64,000 bases of DNA from Euborellia annulipes (Eukaryota; Arthropoda; Insecta; Dermaptera; Anisolabididae): assembly GCA_023213315.1 (NCBI GenBank), contig JAKCPI010025046.1, positions 47,543-111,542 on the forward strand, given 5' to 3'. The notes under the pieces were generated by a model, which saw nothing but the letters and a program-made list of their open reading frames with translations, was not told the origin of the DNA and did no database searches. The position numbers were made by a program, and so were the translations under genes. The first letter of the stretch is position 1, and the number at the start of each line of letters is the position of its first letter. Positions 42,688-53,729 of this stretch are shown piece after piece.

Positions 42688-43146
42688 AAGGCGACTACCC
42701 AAGTAACTGGAAACTTGACAAGCATGCACGTGAAATGCAAGGAAACTGTAGTCTGTAGAAGAATTTTGCGGAAGCATTTTAATTGTGCAAGCCGCTTGAT
42801 GTTAGATTGAATTTTAAATGCACAAGCATATTTGCGCAATTTATAGGAACGTCCGCCATTTTATAGACGTCGTGACATTTGATATTTATTTAATATAACC
42901 TATATTAATTTATTTAAAATTTCAATTTAAATATTAATATTTATTGTGTCAATCACTAAAGCAAGTGAGTATTTCTTGTTATCTTCGAATAAATAACCTT
43001 CCGACTGTGACATTTTTAGGTTAATTTTCGGTATAAGCTGCATGCATGTGCCGTGTGGTGCTGAAGGGGATTTGTGCATACAAGCACCAAAAGATTGCAC
43101 ATGCAAGATTGTCAAGTTTGCAGTTAGGTGTGTAGCCGCCTTTAGA
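42688..43146. mobile_element. TIR element with about 45-bp imperfect ends
   Basis: Left AAGGCGACTACCCAAGTAAC, then TGGAAACTTGACAAGCATGC. Right (rc) AAGGCGGCTACACACCTAAC, then TGCAAACTTGACAATCTTGC. Non-coding interior of about 370 bp. The hAT MITE sits at its left border. Superfamily unknown. Confidence 0.65.
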
Positions 43147-43199
43147 CAACAGCACTGCATTCAGCTATTTGAGTTTATTAGAAAATTTTTTTTCGGAAC

Positions 43200-44155
43200 A
43201 CCACCAGTTTATTAATATAATCTAAGACAATAAATCTTTTGGTACTATCAAAGTTCTAATACTAACACTGACTTATCTAATTGCCCCCTTTAAATAGAAA
43301 GCAATTTTCCATTTTACCTCATCCGAAATTAGAAAGTGCGAAGGGAAAGTGGGAAGGTATAAAAATTTTCGTAGGTAATTAACTCATTAACTACTCCTTA
43401 ACTAATGGTGGTCTCGTCGTAAAGTCTTATTAAAAAGTTTATAGTTGTCCAGTGGTAGCAAATTAAGCCGACTAGGTGAATAATCCTAAAGATAATAAGC
43501 AGCTAATGTGAGCTAATGTTAGGCGTGGGCCTGGCGAGCTACCTACCTCTTATTCTTATATTTTATAATCAAATTGTTATTATTTATTTTCTATTTTAAA
43601 AAGCAAGCACATGCTAGCAAAGTCATTAGAGGCAAGAAAAGAGAGTAAGGTGTAATTTTAAAACTCAGATGGCCCTTAGCCGCCCACCATACCCATTATG
43701 TTTGCCATCTCTTACGTTAAAAAGTCCTCGTTGGGTCAACATTTCCCTACCTTAACTAATCTATTAATAATAATAAGTAATGACATTAACAAAAGGTTTT
43801 TTTTTTAATCATTAATTAATAAATAATTTAGTGAAACAAGTATTTATTTATAGATCTAATAATACTTTATTCTAACGTTAATATGAAATTGATCAATTAA
43901 AAATGCCCTAATTTAATAATATATCCTTGATATGTAGCTAAACTATTACTCTCTTTCTTTACTCATTATTGTCAAAACTGATACGTTCATACTGAGATAG
44001 GTTTCTGTTTCCTTCCTCAGGAGGAGGCATCTCAAATAGAAGGATATTTTTTGTCATGAGGAGGATGTGAACTCGGGTTGTCTTCAATTCAGGATTATAA
44101 GTTTAAATTTATTTCCTTGCCTAATCGCTTTTTATCTGATAAGTATAGACTATAA
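43200..44155. other. AT-rich stretch with a small low-copy block
   Basis: 43430-43740 is slightly GC-richer (TAGGCGTGGGCCTGGCGAGC) with no gene recognised. The remainder is AT-rich. Confidence 0.5.
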
Positions 44156-44405
44156 GGACCCTGTTACACATTAGTGTGTCAAGCACCAGCTACCGAGATT
44201 TGAGAAAATTAACATTAAAGTTTTTTGTTTTGATTAGAATATATCTAATTTTTTTTGTCAATTGTGCAAGTAACATTAAATATAAATTTTTTTTAGGACA
44301 TATTTCATAAAAAATACTATTAATTATAGCATTTGAAACAATATTCCGTGCTTAACTCAATTTTTAATTTTTTGGCTCTTGACACACTAATGCATAACAG
44401 GGTCC
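44156..44405. mobile_element. MITE with 30-bp TIR GGACCCTGTTAnnCATTAG
   Basis: Left end GGACCCTGTTACACATTAGT then GTGTCAAG. The right end is its reverse complement with two or three differences. 250 bp, non-coding, bordered by TATA on both sides. Confidence 0.8.
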
Positions 44406-44662
44406 ATATATTGTTACTTGGCATAAAATTTGAGGTGTTGGACCATATTAGGAAGTAATAAAACGTGTGTTTTAATATGACTTTATATTTTATTAGAGAT
44501 TTTTTTGGCCGATTGAGTACTAACATGAGTTTCTGTTTAAGAGAGTCTTGAAGATGATTTTTAAGGTAAAGCGAAACTCTGTAAAGGCTCTAATATCGGA
44601 GGAGATGAATTTCTAATAGGACGAAACTTAAATTTCGCATCAAGTTGGGCAAAAAATGTTAA

Positions 44663-45135
44663 TAAAAAAACCTGATGTGACTCTCGCACAGCACACAACT
44701 TTCTCTTGCCTTCGGTAATCGAAAGTTGTGTTCTGTGCTTGTCACACCAGATTTTTCGTGTTGACATATATTTAGTTTCTCCCGATATATTAGATTTCAA
44801 GATGTAAAATTTATTAGTCTGGGAAAATATTTATATTTTTTTACCCCCCCCCCCCATAAATATCCCCCCCCTTTTTCTCCTATCCTTACTATGAAGTACA
44901 AGAGTAACGTGGTCTTCAGAAGATTTCTATGGTAAAATGAGAATATACATTTTAAAGAGTATCTAAAAAATAATTGATTTTTGAATTTTAATCAAAATCG
45001 TTGTAGCGAATTTTGAGAAAATCGAAAAAAAAAAAACTGAAAAATTACATCAGTACAGTACTAGTACTTTTTGGCCGATTTTCTCTATATGTATACTAAC
45101 ATATTCATATAGGCAAGAGGAAGTAAAAATAAGAG
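44663..45135 (-). mobile_element. Family X repeat, copy 9, internally shortened
   Basis: The terminal hairpin is at 44671-44755 (TGATGTGACTCTCGCACAGC ... CTTGTCACACCAGATTTTT). The body jumps from GTACTTTTTGGCCGATTT to the start region (CTATATGTATACTAACATAT, GCAAGAGGAAGTAAAAA). About 250 bp of the middle is deleted. A C-run lies at 44844-44855. Confidence 0.8.
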
Positions 45136-45202
45136 AAATTTTGTGTTTCCTTATTTATAAATTGAGAAATTGATCTCCTCCTACCTGGAATCTCCCAAAT
45201 AC

Positions 45203-45292
45203 CTTAAATAAAATTATCGGACTGCCTGGGGTCCGAACCCGCGACGTTCGGTATAGAAGGTAGGCACGCTACCAACTACTCCAAGCCCCGTG
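45203..45292 (-). mobile_element. SINE family A, head only
   Basis: Reverse complement of the tRNA-like head: box B rc (GGGTCCGAACCCGCG) and box A side (GCACGCTACCAACTACTCCA). The body stops after TAAATAAAAT. Confidence 0.75.
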
Positions 45293-45810
45293 GCCAACTT
45301 TAAAGTTGAAGGACGATTGCTGAAATTTTCAATTTAAAAGATAATTCTCCTTTAGTTCAAAGTGAGAGTCAATACTCAAAACAAATATAAATGATTTAGT
45401 TATAAAATATAGTTTAAAAAAATAATTTAATTGAGTTTATAATAAATGATTATCAAAAGAATATTTTAATAAACAATGAAATATCTCCACGTTGCTTTTA
45501 ATAATGCCATAAAAATGATTTAATGCAGGATTTGAATTTAATTATTCTTTTGATTAACGGGTTTTTGGAATGTCTGATCTAATGATGACGTGTGATCACT
45601 ACATGATCAGAGGCTGCTTTGATTATTGGGATTTCAAATGAAATATGTGAAAGAAAAATTGAACTAAATATATTGCAATAGTTATTTTATTTGATTAATC
45701 TTGAAAATCATAAATTAATCTATTTGTGGAGGATCTTATTTTTTCATTCGGTTAGAATGAAAAGAATAAAATAAAAAGTAGGCTATAATTTAAATTTTTT
45801 TTTTAATCTC
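45293..45810. other. AT-rich stretch
   Basis: No gene or repeat recognised. Confidence 0.55.
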
Positions 45811-46390
45811 TCTAAAACTCCCCTCCTTCAGTTCCATTTTGACCATAAATTCTTGCCAAGATAATTAGATTAAATTTGAGGGATCTGCCTCGCCCGATCA
45901 AGCCTTTATCTTGAATTATAACTGGTGACGTCATTAGACTCCCCCCTCCTGGACAGACTTGCAAAGGCCAACCCTTTCGTGCAGCTGCAAGAATGGCGGA
46001 GCAATAGAAAAGGGTTTGGGGGGACACCATTGTCCTTGGGGGTGATTATTATTTGATTTACAACAGTTCATTCTATTATCGGAGACGGGACGGAGCTCTG
46101 CTGGCCTTTTTCCTCCAAGGATCGATTGCCGCCCGCTAATTGCGGACTCTTTGCCAAACATCCTCTCCACCCCTAGACACAAAACGGTGGCCTGGCACCT
46201 CCACCCCTGGGTTTCTTGAGGAGCCACCGCCGCCACAAATCACACCCCACGCGGCGATAATTGCCGATAAGCGGAGCATGGAGGGAGCAGATAAATACTC
46301 GGGATCGGGGATGTCATATAGAGAGTTGCTGGAGTCCAGCTTCAGTGGACTGGAAGTCAGAGGACCGACCTCCAAGAGATAAAGCCCCTA
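45811..46390. other. Low-copy GC-richer island, no gene recognised
   Basis: 46090-46382 is among the most GC-rich DNA in the window. Open frames of 72-100 codons run on both strands through the same bases (45812-46382), which argues against a specific gene. No domain recognised. Confidence 0.3.
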
Positions 46391-46470
46391 ACGTCAAGTC
46401 TTTCCCTAATTTATAAATATCTCGAAAGGAATTTTTCTTAATTTATAGGCACTCTAATAGCATACAGTGA

Positions 46471-46497
46471 AAAAAACGTCGACAACGTTTCGGTCCC
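46471..46497 (-). ncRNA. Hammerhead 3' half, fragment
   Basis: The minus strand reads GGGACCGAAACGTTGTCGAC. The CTGANGA half is not recognisable upstream on that strand. Confidence 0.45.
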
Positions 46498-46640
46498 ATT
46501 GTTAAAAAATGTTTATACAGAACTCTATTTTTGAAAAAGTTGATTTTGTAAGGGAGGTTAAGAATAAAGGTGAGATAAGAAATAAAGGGGTTTCCTCCAC
46601 CCCCCTCCCCCAGCCTTTATTTAAAAGTCATGTGTATAGT

Positions 46641-46678
46641 GTCCCTAAAGAAGGTTTGAAAAAGTCGAAACGTCAACA
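46641..46678 (+). ncRNA. Hammerhead motif, degenerate
   Basis: CTAAAGAAGGTTTGAAAAAG then TCGAAACGTCAAC. The 5' core is CTAAAGA instead of CTGAAGA, so G5 is lost. With the antisense fragment at 46471 it suggests another decayed inverted pair. Confidence 0.5.
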
Positions 46679-46719
46679 AATTCTTATAAATAAAAAGAAA
46701 ATGCTAATTAACAATTATT

Positions 46720-46978
46720 GGGCCTACGGACGTGGTCTAGTTGGTAGCATGCCTACCCTCTATACCGAGCGACGCGGGTTCGAACCCCAGGCAGTCCGAT
46801 GATTTTATTTAAGCCATTTGGATACCAAATGGCTTAAATAGAAATGCCTGACCTCCCAATAGGTATTATAAATAATAACGATTATCGTCAAAGTCTTAAA
46901 TGGCCTAAGTTGCCGAAAAGACTGTGTGAATGTGTGAGTGTGAATGAGAAAAAAGTGTGAGTGTTGAAGAAAAACAAT
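46720..46978 (+). mobile_element. SINE family A, copy 5, full length
   Basis: Complete unit of about 255 bp. The tRNA-like head has TGGTCTAGTTGGTAGCATGC (box A) and GGGTTCGAACCCC (box B). The body has the perfect hairpin TTATTTAAGCCATTTGG/CCAAATGGCTTAAATA. The 3' domain TAAATGGCCTAAGTTGCCGA is followed by GTGTGAGTGTGAATGAG and an A-rich end. The best reference copy. Confidence 0.9.
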
Positions 46979-47040
46979 TATTATATTAGAATATAAAAAA
47001 AGTCAGAACAGCTATCTATGTTTTATTCATTATTTTATTT

Positions 47041-47095
47041 AAACTTCAGCGATGTTTCGGTTGTCTAAGCGACCATCTTCATGGTTAGGGTTCAG
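47041..47095 (-). ncRNA. Hammerhead ribozyme motif, core mutated
   Basis: Minus strand: ATGAAGATGGTCGCTTAGAC then AACCGAAACATCGC. Stem II GGT/ACC is kept. C3 is replaced by A and stem III reads ACAT. The 3' flank on that strand (TAAATAAAATAATGAATAAA, ATAGATAGCTGTTCTGAC) matches the family tail. Confidence 0.6.
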
Positions 47096-47099
47096 TATC

Positions 47100-48400
47100 T
47101 TGAGTGAAATTTGCTAACTTTAAATATCGTGAAATTTTCTGAGTGGTCCACAATTTCTTAATTCGTTAATTGCACTAGATAATTATTTTTTTTTAGAGAC
47201 ATTCATTTAAGGCAGGTGTGTCTCCTTTATTTATTTGTTTTTATATAAATTTTCTTAAAGTCTAAAAGAGTTTACGTTGATTTTCCTATATATTGTGAAT
47301 AAATTCCATTACGGCTGGAAGATGGGAGAAGTTGAATCCCGCATCCCGGTGGAGAACTGATGATGATGCCGGCTGGACTAAGGGTCACCTGCAGATGATG
47401 GGGTCATCAGCAAGCAATGCATTCTCGGATCAAAGCCTGAAAGGAGGTCTAGGGACACCGCTGTGATGGAAATGAGCCGCTTTTGCATCTTCATTTGACA
47501 GGGGAAAAACTCTTGCAGGAGGAATCAATAGCATCCTATCACAAATCTATTATTATTATTATCCGACAATCAATACTTGGATGGTAATAGCAATAAATCT
47601 TCAGCAATAATTGGGATATTAATTATTTTATTTCATTTATAAAACAACGTTATTTTTATGATATACAATTTATATATGTGTCAGTCAAATATTTTCTCTC
47701 TCTTTTCTTCTTTCACCTTATCAGAATAAATTCATCCCCTAGGATGTCAACATAAAGAAGTGAGAGATGTTGAATTGATATTTACAGATAGATAGATGTA
47801 GAAATGTATGTACATATGTTGACGTTAACATTGAAATTCATGATGTGGACGGAATTCGACATAGGCTGGCCAGCGACCAACTCGAGATGCTACAACTTGG
47901 ACGAGATTGACAGGGGAAAGACAGTCAGAAAAAGACTAACCCAAGTCCCATCTCTAAACCCATTTGGGTTTTATAAAACATATTTATTAGTAATTTAAAA
48001 TTTATAATTAAAATTAAAAATATTAATATAAAGCCTCTGGTATTTTCTTTAACGGGGAAAAAGTTAAAAAAATTTTGACTGAAACTACCGCTTTACTATA
48101 TGAAGGTTAGCTGTTAGCTTCCTTTCCTATAAAATAAAATTTATTTATATATATGCCTTTGAATTTATTTGATTAAACAAACGGCTTCTATAAAGTCTTA
48201 GATGTTAAAAAAAAACTTTTGATGAAAAAAATAAGTTCCTTGTGTATTGCTATATGTAAGAGAAAATATTCCGCAAAAAAAAATTGCTAAAGGGTCTTAA
48301 AAAAAAATTTGAAAAAACCCAAGAGGGGTCCTAAAAAATTTTTAGAAAATTTAAAGTAAAATATGAAAAGGATCGAACATATTTGTTACCGTTATACTAG
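47100..48400. other. Mixed low-copy region
   Basis: 47290-47530 is GC-richer, with ATGATGATGCC and TTTTGCATCTTCATT motifs. 47800-47960 contains a 64-codon open frame without recognised homology. The rest is AT-rich. Confidence 0.35.
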
Positions 48401-48409
48401 ATAAATATA

Positions 48410-48558
48410 CAGTAGAAATCCGATAAGTGGAATGGTCTGTTTGGTACGAATTATCGGGATTACCAATTATCGGGAGAAAAATTTAAAAAATGTTCTTTTA
48501 GGATCGGCAAATTTGTAAGAATCAGCTGGAAATACGAATAATCAGGATTCCACAGTAT
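48410..48558. mobile_element. pogo/Tigger-like MITE
   Basis: Ends CAGTAGAAATCCGATAAGTG and CAGGATTCCACAGTA. The short unit has ATTATCGGGATT repeats. The CAGTAGAA..CCGATAAG end style is typical of pogo-type elements. Confidence 0.6.
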
Positions 48559-49260
48559 TTATAAAATATCCGAGTGAAGTTGGAAAAAAATTTTAATTAA
48601 AAATTGAATTGATATTTAGCAAGAATTTTGTTTATTTTTTATTTAGTGAGTTGTTAATGATCCAACAATCAGTTTTAATAGATGATAATAGTGTTAATTG
48701 ATAGAGCATCTCATATTTTTTTTTTTATATTGTCTATTTGAAATAATAAATTATCAAGATTAATAGAAATGGTAATTAAGTTGATGTTTGGAAGGCAGGC
48801 GGCTGACCTTCCCGATTGAGGAACAGACAATGCAGACAATGAGACGGTTGCTTAGAATAATCGGGCGGCTAATGACAGCAAAACGTCGTCCGGCGCTGCT
48901 CTGTCAGTGACAGGGCCTTCTCCGTCCCTTTGGCAGCGAGAGGAGGTCTCCTCTGCATTCTCGTCTTCTTCTTAACAATAAAGACGGGCGACGAAGATGT
49001 CTTTGAGCAAGGGATGTCCGCACCACGACCAGAGAGAGAGAGAGCAAAGACTGTGCCGAGAACTAATTAGGGAGGCGGGTGAGAGGGAAGGGCCCCGCGT
49101 GTCACTCAAAGGCGCGGGGCCCCCGGCGAAGGGCACAAAGCCTGATTGTCGGCCGATGAAAGGAAATTAATTAGTCTATAGAGTCATGCGCTCGCTGCTT
49201 TGCATCTCAGCCAACAGAGGATGAGGAGAAAATGGGTTAAGAGAGAAGGAGGGAATGAGA
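48559..49260. other. AT-rich DNA then a GC-richer island
   Basis: 48790-49210 is GC-rich (GGCGCGGGGCCCCCGGCGAA) with a GA tract at about 49032-49043. No repeat-family match, no recognised coding region. Candidate regulatory island. Confidence 0.3.
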
Positions 49261-49346
49261 AACCGACACCACGTGATGTGGCCATCAATCCTTGCCATTT
49301 CCAAAAGCAATCCTTGGATGATCAATGTTGATTATGTTATCTTCTT

Positions 49347-49925
49347 CACTTTTACTTTCTCTTACCTATATATGTATATATACATGTTGATATATAGAGA
49401 GAAAGTATTGTATTCATGTCAAAAATTCGATGACAAAATATACGTTTTGAAGTCCCTTGAATCCAAAAAAGTGGTTTTTGCAACAGGATCTGTCTGTCTG
49501 TGTGTATGTATGTGAACAAAATATTTCAAGAACGAAATGAGCTAGGAGGTTGAAATTTTATTTTCAAGTTATCAAGTTAGGCACCCCCCTGGGGCGTGAC
49601 ACGAAGCTTTTGAAAGAAATTGGTCAAAGAGTACTAGTATTTTACTTTTTCAGTTCCCTCCAACGATTTTGATAAAAATTCATAAATCAATTATTTTTTA
49701 GATGCTCTTTAAAATGTAGGCCTATATTCTCATTTTGCCATTGAAATCTTAAGAAGACCACTTTGCTCTTGTACTTCATAGGGAAGATAGGAATGTACAG
49801 TTAGAAAGTAAATATGTCGACACAAAAAATCTGGTGGGACAAGCACAGAACACAACTTTCGATTACCGGAGGTAAGGGAAAGTTGTGTGCTGTGCGGCCA
49901 GTCACACTATATTTTTGTCTTTAAT
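49347..49925 (+). mobile_element. Family X repeat, copy 10, near full length
   Basis: TTTTACTTTCTCTTACCTAT to the terminal hairpin (49827-49912; TCTGGTGGGACAAGCACAGA ... CCAGTCACACTATATT). An 86-codon frame inside is repeat-derived. Confidence 0.85.
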
Positions 49926-50714
49926 TTAATGGCTAATATTTTGTTTTTAAATGAGTTGAATATTTTGTAGCATTCAAAAAAAATGTGATAAGCATTCATT
50001 AACAAAATATTTGTTCGATCTTTATTTTTATTAATAAATAAATCCCTTTCCAACCTCTTCAAATTACGTATATAAAAATAGAAGTATTAAAAGTTATAAA
50101 CAAAGAGATAAATATGCCCATAAAGATTAAACATATTTAACATTTAACCAGAAAATTATTTTATTTACCTTGAATGATTTTTCGAAGAAGACATTTCAGT
50201 CAATTCTTGGTTGTATCAGGAAATGATTTATAAATAAATGAGTGAATCACAAACACTAGAAATAATTAACTTTATAATTAAATAATTAAAAGTGACATTT
50301 GCCAGTAAAGACGACAATAAAAAACTGAGAAGTTAGTTCCAGTGAAGTGAGGGCGCTGAGAGCATTCTCATCAGTCAAAAACTACGATGACCACTCAATT
50401 CAAATCAGTCGTTAAATTTAAATTTAATAAAAATACTTTTCAAATAATTACTTTGTTCATTAATTTAAGTAAAAATTATAATTTATTAGTGATAAATAAA
50501 ATGATTGGATTATTATATTTATTAGTGTTATAACAAGAAGAAAGGGGAGGGGAGTGGAGGGGAGTTTAACTAATTTTATCTAGTTTTTCATTTTGCTTTA
50601 AAATTTCTGTATGTCTTAATTTTACTAGGTGAAAGATAATAAAAATCAATTTTCTTAGTGTTTGAAATTTTATAAACTTGTCCAGGATTATTCAAACTGT
50701 ATTTAATACATACC
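49926..50714. other. AT-rich stretch, no gene
   Basis: No recognised gene or repeat. A GGAGGGGAGTGGAGGGGAG run lies near 50544. Confidence 0.55.
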
Positions 50715-50983
50715 ATTTTTTTTTTTTTTTTTTAACATTCACACTTTTTTCTCATTCACACTCACATTCACACAGTCTATCGGCAACTTAGGCCATTTAA
50801 GACTTTGACGATAACCGTTATTTATGAATTTGTCTATATTGGGATCCAGCCATTCTTATTTAAGCCATCTGGTATCCAAGTGGCTTAAATAAAATCATCG
50901 GACTGCCTGAGGTCCGAACCCGCGACGTTTGGTATAGGAGGTAGGCACGCTAACCTCTACGCCAAGCCCCGAGGGCTAATACA
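50715..50983 (-). mobile_element. SINE family A, copy 6, full length
   Basis: Complete reverse-strand copy: A-tail (as T-run) at the left, 3' domain (CGGCAACTTAGGCCATTTAA), body palindrome and tRNA head (box B rc GGTCCGAACCCGCG, box A side CACGCTAACCTCTACGCCAA). Confidence 0.9.
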
Positions 50984-51026
50984 TTACTTTGATTATATTA
51001 TTGTTAATAGAATTTTTTTTTTTTTT

Positions 51027-51690
51027 TTTACTTTTTCTTACCTATGTAATATATATATAGAGAGAAAGTATTGGATTCATGTCAAAAATTCGATGTCGGG
51101 ATTTTGATGGATCTTCACGTTTTGAGGTCCCCTGAATCCAAAAAAGTGGTTTTCGCGACATGGTCTGTCTGTGGGTGGGTGGGTGGGTGGGTGTGTGTTC
51201 AATTTTAAGGATGAAGGAATTGAGCTATAAGGCTGAAATTTTATATTTAAGTTAAACACCCCCCGGGACCGGAAAAATAAGCTTTTAATCAAAATCGGCC
51301 AAAGAGTACTAGTACTTTACTGATGTACTTTTTCAGTTTTTTTCGATTTTCTCAAAATTTGCTCCAACGATTTTTTTTTTAATTCAAAAATCAATTATTT
51401 TTTAGATGCTCTTTAAAATGTATATTCTCATTTTGCAATTGAAATCTTCTGAAGACCACTTTACTCTTGTATTTCATAGGGAAGATAGGAGAAATGGTTG
51501 CCATGGTAACAAAATATAAACATTTTCCCATACTTATAAATTTTACATCTGAATTCATATGTTCCGTACTTTCGGGAACTAAATATATGTCGACACAAAA
51601 AATCTGGTGTGACAAGCACAGTGCACAACTTTCGATTACCGAAGGTAAGAGAAAGTTGTGTGCTGTGCGCCAGTCACACCAGATTTTTTA
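51027..51690 (+). mobile_element. Family X repeat, copy 11, full length reference
   Basis: Clean 660-bp copy. Start TTTACTTTTTCTTACC. Then CGATGTCGGGATTTTGATGG, a (GTGG)n tract, GAAATTTTATATTTAAGTTA, AATCGGCCAAAGAGTACTAG, GGTTGCCATGGTAACAAAAT and GTCGACACAAAAAATCTGG. The terminal hairpin is at 51601-51687 with arms of nearly 40 bp. Confidence 0.9.
51601..51687 (+). other. Terminal hairpin of family X
   Basis: AATCTGGTGTGACAAGCACA (arm 1) pairs with TGTGCGCCAGTCACACCAGATT-type sequence (arm 2). The inner part is ACAACTTTC/GAAAGTTGT. The loop holds GATTACCGAAGGTAAGA. It is conserved at the same end in copies 3, 6, 9, 10, 13 and 14. Confidence 0.85.
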
Positions 51691-51956
51691 TTATAAAATA
51701 GTTAAATATTTTTCGAGATCTATAACTATGTCATAGATATACGGTATTTAACAAGACTGTGAGTTTGACTTATAACTTAACCTCCCAGCCTTAAGAGCTT
51801 TACTGATTACTGTAGTGTTTTAGAACAGATCCAGATGTCTGTCTCTCTACTGGTTTAAATAGCGGCGAATAAGTCAGAAATATTTCATTAAAATTTCTTG
51901 TTAGTGAAATGCATTGTTAACTTGCATATAAGAGGAAGGAAATTTTTGTTGGTGTA

Positions 51957-52058
51957 GTTCGAGGGTAGCTTGGAGCAATGGATAGCAAACCGATGTCCCG
52001 GAAAGGCTGGAGATCCTGGGTTCGATTCCTGGGGGACTTGGGGCGCTTGCCCACCAAC
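51957..52058 (+). mobile_element. SINE family C, copy 2
   Basis: Head GAGGGTAGCTTGGAGCAATG, then GATAGC (box A) and GGGTTCGATTCCTGGGGG (box B). Interrupted at about 52059 by a TIR element. Confidence 0.75.
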
Positions 52059-52233
52059 ATGGGCGTAACTAGGGGGTGACGGGGGGCTGCCCCTCCCCCC
52101 AGGAGGCTCGTGGCTCCCCCCAGAACGCTCCTTGCCCCAAGAAAAATTGAGAAAATATGGGACTTTCCAGGCCCACCGGAGGATAGCTGGTCCCATGCCC
52201 CCCCCCTCAGCCAAATTCTCTAGTTATGCCCAT
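52059..52233. mobile_element. TIR element, ATGGGCGTAACTAG ends, copy 1
   Basis: Ends ATGGGCGTAACTAG and CTAGTTATGCCCAT (13 of 14 positions complementary). The interior is shared with 54406-54589 (CCAAGAAAAATTGAGAAAAT, GGATAGCTGGTCCCATGCC). Non-coding. Confidence 0.75.
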
Positions 52234-52239
52234 GGTGGT

Positions 52240-52320
52240 CTTTAAACAATTTTGAAAGCTAAATGAGAACAGCATCAAAAAAATAATTAATTTTTGAAAT
52301 TTAAGAGAAAGTAAAAATTA
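52240..52320 (-). mobile_element. Family X remnant
   Basis: ATAATTAATTTTTGAAATTT then AAGAGAAAGTAAAAATTA: the two ends of the repeat joined by a large deletion. Confidence 0.5.
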
Positions 52321-52970
52321 ATATGTCAAAATAAATTTGGAAAATCGATTTTTAATCATTTTCAGAACGTTTTGAGACTAAAATTTCATTGTTTTTGCTT
52401 GAATATTTTATATACTAAGTTATTCAATCAATATCAAGGCCTAAATGTGTTTATTTAATTAAAAAAACAATAAATTAGGATAATTAGAAAATGAAGGCGC
52501 AGTTTAAATTTTTGAAGATGTAAAAGACAATTAATAAACCCCCATTTTATGTGGTCGTAGTTAAATAAAAAAATGTCTATAGGTTTATAATAGATTGAAA
52601 AGATCAGTTTTGCATTTTTCCACAAATCCAACGAAAAATAAGAGAGATATAGCGACTTTTTGAAAAGCGAATCTGCGCGTGAAGAAAAGCCTAGACAAGA
52701 GTGAAGCGAGGCTCCCTGCCTGCACTCTGGGCGCAGATCGAATTAGAAAAAACAAATTGATGCTTTCCCATCATTTGAAATAATTGCCAAATTGATTGAT
52801 TTCATGCATTTATAAAATTTTATTTGAAACTTATAGAATAAAAGACTGCATATTTATCTATAAAAAATTCAATCCTTTGAGAAAAAATAAAATTTCAATG
52901 TCTTCAATCAAAGAGATGCTTATTTCTCATTAATATATTAAATAATAAAATCTATCCCTTTAGACCTTTA
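52321..52970. other. AT-rich stretch, no gene
   Basis: A less AT-rich patch near 52640-52740 is unrecognised. Confidence 0.5.
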
Positions 52971-52974
52971 GTTC

Positions 52975-53040
52975 AGTGCTTGTTAAACTTTTTGAGTCGC
53001 GGCCCCGTTGAGAAACAAATCTCACGGCCCCCCTATTTTT
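52975..53040 (+). mobile_element. hAT-like end fragment
   Basis: CAGTGCTTGTTAAACTTTTT then GAGTCGCGGCCCC is the left end of a widespread hAT-type family. No right end found. Confidence 0.5.
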
Positions 53041-53054
53041 TTTTTTTTTTTTTT

Positions 53055-53480
53055 TAACATTCTCTTGCCTATATGTGTTCAATTTTAAGCATGAAGGAAT
53101 TGAGCTAGGAGGGTGAAATTCTATATTTAAGTTAGACACCCGCCTAAGGCGTGGAAATAAGCTTTTAATCAAAATCAGCCAAAAAGTACTAGTAGTTTAC
53201 TGATGTAGTTTTTCAGTTTTTTCGATTTTCTCAAAATTCGCTCTAACGATTTTTTTGTTTTAATTAATAAATCAATTATTTTTTAGATGCTCTTTAAAAT
53301 CTATATTCTCATTTTGCCGTAGAAATCTTCGGAAGACCACTTTACTCTTGTTCTTCATAGGAAAGATAGGTGAAATGGTTGCCATTATAACAGAATTTAA
53401 ATCTTTTACTTTTTAGATTTAAATTCATATAAATCAATTATTTAGATGCCCTTTTAAAAAGTACATCAGTAATATTTTGT
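53055..53480 (+). mobile_element. Family X repeat, copy 12, both ends truncated
   Basis: Body from TGTGTTCAATTTTAAGCATG through AATCAGCCAAAAAGTACTAG to GATGCCCTTTTAAAAAGTAC. It lacks the terminal hairpin. Confidence 0.75.
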
Positions 53481-53690
53481 GAAAATTGTTTGAAGTACTC
53501 AAATCATTTCATCTAAATTAAATTTTACACTTTGATATTTAACTACCCTACAGTAATACAAGATCGAAATATCGCTTGTGTTCAAATAAATATAACAACC
53601 ATGTGATGATGAACAATTGGAAGATTTTACATCTCACTAAATATGTAACACATTCTTCAAAATTTACCTTGGAACGAAAAAACAATAAAA

Positions 53691-53728
<38 letters not shown>
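53691..53728. repeat. 38-base G homopolymer
   Basis: Uninterrupted G-run followed by an A-rich run. Can form G-quadruplexes; length is likely inexact. Confidence 0.85.

Positions 53729-53729
<1 letters not shown>

Noticed and set aside
45812..46382. Protein-coding gene in the GC-rich block
   Set aside because: Long frames are open on both strands at once, typical of GC-rich DNA; translations are unrecognised.
150..47095. A Penelope reverse transcriptase or GIY-YIG endonuclease near the ribozymes
   Set aside because: Looked for in the frames around each ribozyme locus; none found in this window.
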